In this document: positions 63,300-64,000 of the stretch, piece after piece
Numbering within the stretch: position 1 is the first letter of the stretch
Layout of the letters: the number at the start of each line of letters is the position of its first letter
DNA from: Bog-473 sp963744225
Lineage (GTDB): Bacteria; Actinomycetota; Acidimicrobiia; Acidimicrobiales; RAAP-2
Reading direction: 5' to 3'
Assembly: GCA_963744225.1 (NCBI GenBank)
Contig: CAVUSV010000005.1
Location: forward strand, 372,001-436,000
Length of the DNA: 64,000 bases
Position numbers and translations under genes: made by a program
Notes under the pieces: generated by a model
Seen by the model: the letters and a program-made list of their open reading frames with translations, nothing else
Databases searched by the model: none
What the model was told of the DNA's origin: nothing

Positions 63300-64000
63300 A
63301 TGAGCACGACCGAGGTATCCACATCCGCCGCCGACGGGCCAGCGCGTCGAGCTCGCCGCCGGAGGAGCGCCGGCGCACCAGGCGCCGCAGGCTGCTCGTG
63401 GTCGGTCTGGTCGTAGTGCTCGCCGCAGCCGGCGTACGTGGTGGTGGCCAAGCCGTTCGCCGGCTCGAGCGGGCCGCCCGGGTGGCATCGCTGACAACGC
63501 CGACCCGACTTCCACCACTACCGTGCAGGTGCAGGACATCTCGTCCAGACCCAGGTGAGCGCGCACGCTCGGGTACTCGGGTACCTACAACGTGGTGAAC
63601 CAGGCCCAGGGCACGTTGACCACGTTGCCCGCGATCGGCCAGGTGGTCTCCGAGGGCCAGGTCTCTACGAGGTGAACGGCAGCCCGGTCGTGCTCCTCTA
63701 CGGCACCGACACCCGCTTACCGCACGCTGTCCGAAGGGCGCGACGCACCGACCACCAGCGGCGCCGACGTCGAGAACCTCAACTACGACCTGGTGGCACT
63801 CGGCTACTCACGAGCGCCGAGGTGGGATCGGAGGTGAGCGACTTCACGTCGTGGACGAAGGTCGGCGTGGAGAAGCTGCAGGCCGCGCTCGGAGTCACGC
63901 AGAACGGAGTGCTCGCACTGGGCCAGGTCGTCTTCTTGCCCTCGGCGACGCGCATCACGCTCGCTCGGCACGAACACGATCGTGGGCGGACCGGCCCAAC
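63300..64000 (+). CDS. HlyD/MacA-like adaptor with peptidoglycan-binding domain, partial, many breaks
   Basis: ATG 63300 (MSTTEVSTSAADGPARR) overlaps the lipoprotein end region. Recognisable pieces in different frames are a membrane segment (RLLVVGLVVVLAAAG), a beta-rich region (GTYNVVNQAQGTLTTLPAIGQVVSEGQ; YEVNGSPVVLLYGT), a peptidoglycan-binding-like segment (DVENLNYDLVALGY; WTKVGVEKLQAALGVTQNGVL) and VVFLPSATRIT. At least four indels occur in 700 bases, and the window ends inside the gene. Predicted periplasmic adaptor of an ABC exporter beyond the window. Confidence 0.65.

Overview
The window is GC-rich DNA with many GTG starts and tightly coupled operons. The gene content (MurT/GatD, a PspC-type histidine kinase with a LuxR regulator, MMPL, DUF35/lipid-transfer thiolase, SRPBCC-free lipid operons, an actinomycete-type Rep/Int module) points to an Actinomycetota chromosome, most like Acidimicrobiia-type soil or water lineages; the class is an inference. 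About twenty conserved genes are broken by single-base indels, often in runs of G or C, so many breaks are probably sequence errors rather than true pseudogenes.

Bases 1-14,640 are an accessory island. From about 2.15 to 11.25 kb it holds at least 12 copies of a short, uniformly oriented intergenic repeat (CCGGCG, 3-4 variable bases, then GGGGCAC or a variant, usually with an upstream GTNCCC arm that can pair with it). Consecutive copies bracket at most one gene each, on either strand: a metallo-beta-lactamase-fold protein, a DUF4240 protein, an aminoglycoside phosphotransferase-like protein, small membrane and secreted proteins, a signal-peptidase-like lipoprotein without catalytic residues, and a secreted seven-repeat propeller-like protein. 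The layout looks like a gene-cassette array, but no integron integrase or standard attC core was seen. This is the strongest candidate for an undescribed system here. At 11.4-14.64 kb lies a replication-integration module (dyad, four 10-bp tandem repeats, RepSA-like initiator, tyrosine integrase) ending in a tRNA-Val(CAC) gene, the probable attachment site.

Bases 14.7-34.7 kb are chromosomal-looking lipid and envelope genes: a TetR regulator with a palindromic operator divergent from a four-gene operon (acyl-CoA reductase-HAD fusion, zinc alcohol dehydrogenase, LarA-like protein, acyltransferase); an MBL hydrolase; a minus-strand operon of a HAD-acyltransferase fusion with murT and gatD; LysR; a GNAT and an OafA-type acyltransferase; and an oxidoreductase-tldD-tldE operon.

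Bases 34.7-53 kb hold a methyltransferase, a DUF4389 membrane protein, a serine hydrolase with a duplicated palindromic repeat upstream, an HD-domain oxygenase-like protein, a sulfotransferase, a MEDS-HATPase protein, a DUF1214 protein, and a six-gene acyl-CoA/steroid-type catabolic operon (acyl-CoA dehydrogenase, lipid-transfer thiolase, DUF35, acyl-CoA synthetase, SDR, ferritin-like diiron protein), then a carotenoid oxygenase, a cold shock protein and a CysQ-like phosphatase.

Bases 53-64 kb are signalling and export genes: a PspC-histidine kinase/LuxR pair divergent from PspC, DUF1707, cyclic-nucleotide-binding and MMPL genes; an aldo/keto reductase; an OmpR/histidine kinase pair; and, cut by the window end, a lipoprotein and a HlyD/MacA-like adaptor with dense frame breaks.
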